Source: Bacilli bacterium (lineage in GTDB: Bacteria > Bacillota_I > Bacilli_A > RF39 > UBA660). From it: 10,764 nucleotides of DNA. Below the pieces are notes generated by a model. The model ran no database searches and was not told where the DNA came from. It worked only from the letters and a program-made list of their open reading frames with translations. This document shows, one piece after another, positions 7,059 to 10,764 of the stretch (positions are counted from its first letter, which is position 1; every line of letters begins with the position of its first letter). The stretch is taken from assembly GCA_024693165.1 (NCBI GenBank), contig JAILLM010000150.1:1-10764 (forward strand), given 5' to 3'. Both the position numbers and the translations under genes were made by a program.

Positions 7059-7473
7059 TAGAAGAGCTAAATTTGATTACTTTATTGAAGATGAAATTGA
7101 ATGTGGAATTGAATTAGTTGGAACTGAAATAAAATCTTTTAGAAAAGGTTCTGCTAGTATCGTAGATTCATATGGTCTTATTAGAAATAATGAAGTATAT
7201 TTACTAAATAGTTATATAGCTAAATATGAAGAAGGTAATAGATTTAATCATGAAGAAAGAAGAAATAGAAAACTTCTACTTCATAAAGATGAAATAAGAA
7301 AACTTTCTGATAAAGTAAAACTTCAAGGTATTAGTTTAATTCCTTTAAAAATGTATTTTAAAGGTAATAAAGTAAAAGTACTTTTAGGAGTTTGTAAAGG
7401 TAAAAAGTTATACGATAAACGTGAGACTATAAAACAAAGAGACCTTTCTAGAGAAACAAGAAAAGATTACTAG
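7042..7473 (+). CDS. smpB: SsrA (tmRNA)-binding protein SmpB
   Basis: The 143-residue product is SmpB, which carries tmRNA into the A site of stalled ribosomes for trans-translation. Visible family marks are NRRAKFDYFIEDEIECGIE (6-24), LVGTEIKSFRKG (25-36), DSYGLIRNNEVYLLNSYI (42-59), HEERRNRKLLLHKDEI (70-85) and the C-terminal GKKLYDKRETIKQRD (119-133). The start at ATG 7042 lies inside rnr, a 17-base overlap. An in-frame TAA at 7030-7032 rules out a longer form, and the next in-frame Met is past residue 100. No clear Shine-Dalgarno precedes it, unlike the other genes here, so it likely depends on translation of rnr. The basic tail after DKRE is short, ending RETRKDY, against a usual length of about 150-160 residues. 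A tmRNA gene is not in the window. Confidence 0.96.
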   Translation: MVEVFNRRAKFDYFIEDEIECGIELVGTEIKSFRKGSASIVDSYGLIRNNEVYLLNSYIAKYEEGNRFNHEERRNRKLLLHKDEIRKLSDKVKLQGISLIPLKMYFKGNKVKVLLGVCKGKKLYDKRETIKQRDLSRETRKDY

Positions 7474-7498
7474 AGTTAACGCAAGGTTAACTCTTTTT
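7472..7498 (+). terminator. Intrinsic terminator after rnr-smpB
   Basis: AGAGTTAAC (7472-7480) pairs perfectly with GTTAACTCT (7486-7494) around the loop GCAAG, followed by T-run 7494-7498. The left arm begins within the smpB stop codon TAG (7471-7473), so there is no 3' untranslated spacer. Confidence 0.85.
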
Positions 7499-7527
7499 AG
7501 TTCACTAGAATTTTTTTTAAAAACTAC

Positions 7528-7533
7528 TATAAT
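7528..7533 (+). promoter_or_regulatory. Probable -10 box of hpf
   Basis: TATAAT lies 20 bases before the hpf ATG and after the smpB terminator. No good -35 is visible at 16-18 bases (a T-run occupies part of that area). Predicted start is near 7540, at the edge of the Shine-Dalgarno GGAGAGTGAT (7541-7550). In other bacteria hpf is under stress or stationary control; nothing here identifies such a sigma factor. Confidence 0.45.
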
Positions 7534-7553
7534 AATTATAGGAGAGTGATAGT

Positions 7554-8081
7554 ATGAACATTAACATCCGTGGCGATAAGATTGAAGTTACAAGTTCAAT
7601 CAAAAAATATGTAAAGGAGAAGCTTTCGAGATTAGAAAAGTACTTTGAAAACTCATCTAATATTGATTCACATGTACTAATCAGAGCTCGTAATGGTGAA
7701 CAAGTAATTGAAGTTACAATTCCAACTTCAAGATACACATTAAGAGCAGAAGAAAAGAATAGTGATTTATATGCAGCAATAGATCTAGTAGTAGATGTAC
7801 TAGAAAGACAAATTAGAAAAAATAAAACTAAGTTAAATAAAAGAAGAGAAGTAGCTCAAGAATTTGCGTTTATTCCTGAGGATGAAGAAGAATATGAAGA
7901 CGACAATATGATCGTAAAAAGAAAAATGGTATCTGCAAAACCTATGAGTGAAGATGAAGCAATTCTTCAAATGGAACTACTTGATCATGACTTCTTTATG
8001 TTTAAAAATGAAGATGAAGACTGTTTTTCAGTTCTATATAGAAGAAAAGATGGAAATTATGGCATTATTTCCTCTAAGTAA
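7554..8081 (+). CDS. hpf: Long-form ribosome hibernation promoting factor
   Basis: The 175-residue product has the two-domain long HPF form typical of Gram-positive bacteria. The N-terminal S30AE domain (about 1-100; MNINIRGDKIEVTSSIKKYV at the start) binds in the mRNA/tRNA channel of the 30S subunit. An acidic linker (about 108-118, EDEEEYEDD) leads to the C-terminal dimerisation domain (119-175): IVKRKMVSAKPMSEDEAILQ, ELLDHDFFMF and VLYRRKDGNYGIISSK. By family knowledge the C-terminal domain joins two 70S ribosomes into an inactive 100S dimer in slow or starved cells. GGAGAGTGAT (7541-7550) precedes ATG 7554. It lies directly before secA, as in Bacillus and relatives, but a strong terminator separates the two. 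Identity is very sure. Confidence 0.97.
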   Translation: MNINIRGDKIEVTSSIKKYVKEKLSRLEKYFENSSNIDSHVLIRARNGEQVIEVTIPTSRYTLRAEEKNSDLYAAIDLVVDVLERQIRKNKTKLNKRREVAQEFAFIPEDEEEYEDDNMIVKRKMVSAKPMSEDEAILQMELLDHDFFMFKNEDEDCFSVLYRRKDGNYGIISSK

Positions 8082-8084
8082 GCG

Positions 8085-8114
8085 AAAAAAAGAGTACTAA
8101 AAACTCTTTTTTTT
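8085..8114 (+). terminator. Intrinsic terminator after hpf
   Basis: AAAAAAAGAGT (8085-8095) pairs with ACTCTTTTTTT (8103-8113) around a 7-base loop, and the T-run is eight long (8107-8114). It begins 3 bases after the hpf stop codon. The secA promoter begins immediately after it. Confidence 0.85.
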
Positions 8115-8115
8115 A

Positions 8116-8124
8116 TGGTATAAT
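8116..8124 (+). promoter_or_regulatory. Extended -10 promoter of secA
   Basis: TGGTATAAT is a perfect TGnTATAAT extended -10 directly behind the hpf terminator; the -35 region would lie within the terminator hairpin and is poor. Predicted start near 8131 gives a leader of about 37 bases with GGGAGG at 8154-8159, 8 bases before ATG 8168. I see no hairpin or other regulatory structure in that leader. Confidence 0.55.
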
Positions 8125-8167
8125 TATAAATGTAAATCCAATAGACAACTAATGGGAGGTAGATGAT

Positions 8168-10672
8168 ATGGGATTAATTAGAAGTTTAATCGATACAGAA
8201 TATAAAGAATTAAAAAAATTCAAAGTTATAGCTGATAAGATTGAAGCCCTTGATGAAGAATACTCAAAAATGAAAGATGAAGACTTAGCTAACATGACAA
8301 ATGTTTTAAGAGCTGAGTTACAAGAAAAAGGAAAATCAATTAACGATGTAGATATTATCGTTAGAGCATTTGCAACTATTAGAGAAGTTGCTTATAGAAA
8401 AATTGGTGAAAAACCATACTATGTTCAATTACTTGGTGGTTTAGCATTACATTTTGGTAACATTGCTGAAATGAAAACTGGTGAAGGTAAAACATTAACT
8501 ACTATTTTACCAGCTTACCTAAATGCACTTGAAGGTAAAGGTGTTCACGTTGTAACAGTTAACGAATACTTAACTGAACGTAATGCTGAATGGATGGGAC
8601 CAATCTATGAATTCTTAGGATTAACAGTTGGTGTTAACTATAGAGATTTAACACCTGAACAAAAGCGTGAAGTTTATAATTGTGATATTACTTATACTAC
8701 TAATAATGAAGTAGGTTTCGACTACTTAAGAGATAACATGGTAGTAAGAAAAGAAGATAGAGTTCAAAGACCACTTAACTATTGTATTCTAGATGAGGTA
8801 GACTCAATTCTTATCGATGAAGCTCGTACACCATTAATTATTTCTGGAGGAAAAGTTAATTCAGCTAATCTTTATAAAGAAGCTGATCAAGCTGTTAAGA
8901 GTTTAGTTGAAGAAGAAGACTATACAGTAGATTTAAAAACTAAGAGTGTTATTTTAACTGAACAAGGTTCTGATAAAGTTCAAAAATTCTTCAAATTAAA
9001 GAATTTATATGCAGCTGAAAATACTGAAATAGTTCATCATATTAACCAAGCTTTAAAAGCTAACTATGGTATGGCATTAGACGTTGATTATGTAGTAGAT
9101 GGTGAAGGTAAAGTTGTTATCGTTGACCAATTTACTGGACGTTTAATGGCTGGTAGACAATTCAGTGATGGATTACATCAAGCTATCGAAGCTAAAGAAG
9201 GCGTACAAATTAACGAAGAAACTAGAACAATGGCTACTATTACATTCCAAAACTTATTTAGAATGTATGCTAAGATTTCTGGTATGACTGGTACTGCTAA
9301 AACTGAAGAAGAAGAATTTAGAGAAATTTATAACATGTTTGTTATTACAATTCCAACTAACAAACCATGTATAAGAAAAGATATGGCAGACTTAATGTAT
9401 GCTACTGAAGAAGGTAAATTCAAAGCAATCGTTGAATTTATTAAAAGAGTACATGCAACTGGACAACCAATTCTAGTTGGTACTATCTCAGTAGAAAATA
9501 ATGAAAGATTAAGCCGTATGCTTAAAAAGGCTGGTATTAAGCATGAAGTATTAAATGCTAAGAACCATGCAAGAGAGGCTGAAATTATCGCTAAGGCTGG
9601 TTTAAAAGGCGCAGTTACAATTGCAACTAACATGGCTGGTCGTGGTACAGATATTAAACTTGGACCTGATGTTCAAGAATTAGGTGGATTATGTGTTATT
9701 GGTTCTGAAAGACATGAATCAAGACGTATTGATAACCAATTAAGAGGACGTGCTGGTCGTCAAGGAGATCCAGGTTACTCACAATTCTTCATTTCATTTG
9801 AAGATGAATTAATGAAACGTTTCGGTGCTGATAAGATTAAAGATTTAGTTAAATCTTTAGGATTAGACGAAATGGAGCAAGTTAGAAGTAAAATGTTTAC
9901 TAGACAAGTTGAATCTGCGCAAAAGAAAGTAGAAGGAAACAACTACGATATGCGTAAGAACTTACTTGATTACGATAACATTGTTTCTGAACAAAGAAAG
10001 ATTATTTATCAAAAACGTAATGATGTTTTAGATAATGAAGATATTCATGCAGTTGTAATAGAAATGATTAAAAACTACATCGATGATTTAATCGAAGCTC
10101 ATATGGCTCCAGAAGGATATTTAACTAATGATGATTTAGATAATATCATGGATACTGTTAATAGTAAGCTATTAAAGAAATCTAAAGTTCATATGGATGA
10201 AATCGAAGGTAAAAATGATAAAGAAGTTTATAGAATTATAGTGGATAAGATTATTACTGACTATGATGAAAAACTTTCATTAGTACCTGAAGAAATTACT
10301 AAAGACTTCGAAAGACACATTACTTTAAGAGTAATTGATGAAGCTTGGGTTAAACATATTTCTGATATGGAAAACTTAAGAGATGGTATTGGTCTTCGTG
10401 GTTATGGACAAAGAAGTCCACTTCAAGCTTATGCTATGGAAGGTTTCGAAATGTTTGAAGCTATGCTTAGAAATATTGATGAATCTGTTGCTACATTCTT
10501 ATTAAGAATGGAAATTAAACAAAACTTCCAAGCTAGACAAATGGTTGGACAAGCTGGAGATGGAAAACAAAAAGCTAAAAGAGAACCAATCAAAAAAGAA
10601 AAAACAGTAGGTAGAAATGACCCATGTCCATGTGGCTCAGGGAAAAAATACAAACAATGCTGTGGTAAGTAG
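8168..10672 (+). CDS. secA: Preprotein translocase motor ATPase SecA
   Basis: The 834-residue product is a full-length SecA, the ATPase that drives unfolded secretory proteins through SecYEG. Nucleotide-binding fold 1 has Walker A MKTGEGKT (102-109) and the DEVD box (209-212) followed by SILIDEARTPLIISG. The preprotein cross-linking domain follows (about 228-355). SGMTGTA (371-377) opens the second half, and fold 2 contains ATNMAGRGTDI (486-496) and QLRGRAGRQGD (524-534). The helical scaffold and wing region runs from about 570 to 780 (DEAWVKHISDMENLRDGIGLRGYGQ, conserved near 724-748). The C-terminal tail ends in the zinc-binding SEC-C motif with C820, C822, C831 and C832, preceded by a basic linker. 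The start fits the family (MGLIRSLIDTEYKELKKF) and has GGGAGG 8 bases upstream. CGT arginine codons are more common here than in rnr or smpB, which suggests stronger expression. No terminator is seen after it. Confidence 0.98.
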   Translation: MGLIRSLIDTEYKELKKFKVIADKIEALDEEYSKMKDEDLANMTNVLRAELQEKGKSINDVDIIVRAFATIREVAYRKIGEKPYYVQLLGGLALHFGNIAEMKTGEGKTLTTILPAYLNALEGKGVHVVTVNEYLTERNAEWMGPIYEFLGLTVGVNYRDLTPEQKREVYNCDITYTTNNEVGFDYLRDNMVVRKEDRVQRPLNYCILDEVDSILIDEARTPLIISGGKVNSANLYKEADQAVKSLVEEEDYTVDLKTKSVILTEQGSDKVQKFFKLKNLYAAENTEIVHHINQALKANYGMALDVDYVVDGEGKVVIVDQFTGRLMAGRQFSDGLHQAIEAKEGVQINEETRTMATITFQNLFRMYAKISGMTGTAKTEEEEFREIYNMFVITIPTNKPCIRKDMADLMYATEEGKFKAIVEFIKRVHATGQPILVGTISVENNERLSRMLKKAGIKHEVLNAKNHAREAEIIAKAGLKGAVTIATNMAGRGTDIKLGPDVQELGGLCVIGSERHESRRIDNQLRGRAGRQGDPGYSQFFISFEDELMKRFGADKIKDLVKSLGLDEMEQVRSKMFTRQVESAQKKVEGNNYDMRKNLLDYDNIVSEQRKIIYQKRNDVLDNEDIHAVVIEMIKNYIDDLIEAHMAPEGYLTNDDLDNIMDTVNSKLLKKSKVHMDEIEGKNDKEVYRIIVDKIITDYDEKLSLVPEEITKDFERHITLRVIDEAWVKHISDMENLRDGIGLRGYGQRSPLQAYAMEGFEMFEAMLRNIDESVATFLLRMEIKQNFQARQMVGQAGDGKQKAKREPIKKEKTVGRNDPCPCGSGKKYKQCCGK

Positions 10673-10696
10673 TAGGAAATATAAGGGTTTGCGAGG

Positions 10697-10764
10697 ATTT
10701 TGTCCACGTAAAAATTGACCGAAAATTGCCATTTGTCCACATTTTGTCCACGTAAATTTAAAAT
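10697..10764. repeat. Phased 11-base repeat array after secA; possible IS21-type element end (cut by window edge)
   Basis: ATTTTGTCCACGTAAA occurs perfectly twice (10697-10712 and 10741-10756). TGTCCAC occurs three times, at 10701, 10734 and 10745, and AAAATTG twice, at 10711 and 10722. The spacings are 33, 11 and 11 bases, so all copies lie on the same face of the helix. No coding frame explains it and it is less AT-rich than the other spacers. Multiple short repeats starting with 5'-TGT at an element end are a known trait of IS21-family insertion sequences, where they are thought to bind the transposase; this is the favoured but unproven reading. A phased operator for a DNA-binding regulator is the alternative. 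The array continues to, or beyond, the right edge. Confidence 0.55.

Noticed and set aside
7474..7553. A tmRNA gene after smpB
   Set aside because: The gap is only 80 bases and consists of a terminator and the hpf promoter; tmRNA is several hundred bases.
7517..7738. Minus-strand open frame across the hpf start
   Set aside because: It overlaps the hpf promoter, ribosome site and S30AE domain; its composition is that of reversed AT-rich code.
9328..9633. Minus-strand open frame inside secA
   Set aside because: Antisense to conserved SecA sequence, with no family resemblance and no Shine-Dalgarno.
1..10672. UGA read as tryptophan (Mollicute code)
   Set aside because: The seven Trp codons I found (three in the YfhO-like gene, two in the FemAB-like gene, two in secA) are all TGG, and no reading frame here needs TGA to stay open.
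10689..10720. TTG-started reading frame after secA as the start of prfB
   Set aside because: It meets TGA after nine codons, lacks a proper ribosome site and does not show the prfB leader or its programmed frameshift site.
10429..10740. Minus-strand open frame of about 103 codons over the secA end
   Set aside because: It is antisense to the conserved SecA C-terminus including the zinc motif, has no ribosome site, and runs through the repeat array; it is a shadow of secA.
10697..10764. Repeat array as a CRISPR
   Set aside because: Repeat units are 7-16 bases with irregular 4-26 base gaps on an 11-base grid; there is no long repeat with spacers of equal size and no cas gene.

Overview
The window comes from a very AT-rich, Gram-positive-type bacterium. 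I infer a low-GC member of the Bacillota, probably class Bacilli and possibly one of the gut lineages related to the Mollicutes. The evidence is A/T-ending codons, AGA as the main arginine codon, Shine-Dalgarno sites of the GGAGGTGAT type, U-tract hairpin terminators, the long two-domain HPF, the linkage secG-rnr-smpB and hpf-secA, and two envelope proteins (YfhO family and FemAB/FemX family) that imply a cell wall. I see no evidence for UGA recoding: the seven tryptophan codons I found are all TGG. The seven complete genes end in TAA (five) or TAG (two).

Layout: the left 1.1 kb is the N-terminal 371 codons of a minus-strand YfhO-like multi-pass membrane protein that runs off the left edge. 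A short divergent spacer separates it from typA/bipA (1236-3047, plus). typA converges with a minus-strand FemAB-family aminoacyl-transferase (3082-4344); the two share one bidirectional terminator that overlaps the second gene's stop codon. The FemAB-like gene is divergent from secG (4488-4721). Then follow rnr (4806-7058) and smpB (7042-7473), which overlap by 17 bases, then hpf (7554-8081) and secA (8168-10672), all on the plus strand. No stretch longer than about 300 bases lacks a gene.

The plus-strand genes form a translation quality-control and secretion group. TypA is a ribosome-associated GTPase, RNase R and SmpB act in ribosome rescue and decay of the faulty mRNA, HPF dimerises idle ribosomes, and SecA and SecG belong to the Sec export machinery. 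Gene order is conserved as in other Bacilli, but transcription looks insulated: strong hairpin terminators sit after secG, smpB and hpf, each followed by a TATAAT-type promoter, so only rnr and smpB appear co-transcribed.

The part not explained by ordinary genes is the last 68 bases, just after secA. It holds TGTCCAC three times and AAAATTG twice, all in register on an 11-base period. It includes a perfect 16-base direct repeat, at the place where prfB commonly follows secA. It looks like a transposase- or regulator-binding array, and the best guess is the end of an IS21-type element whose body lies beyond the window. Everything else is a well-kept housekeeping region, and I do not see a new system in it.
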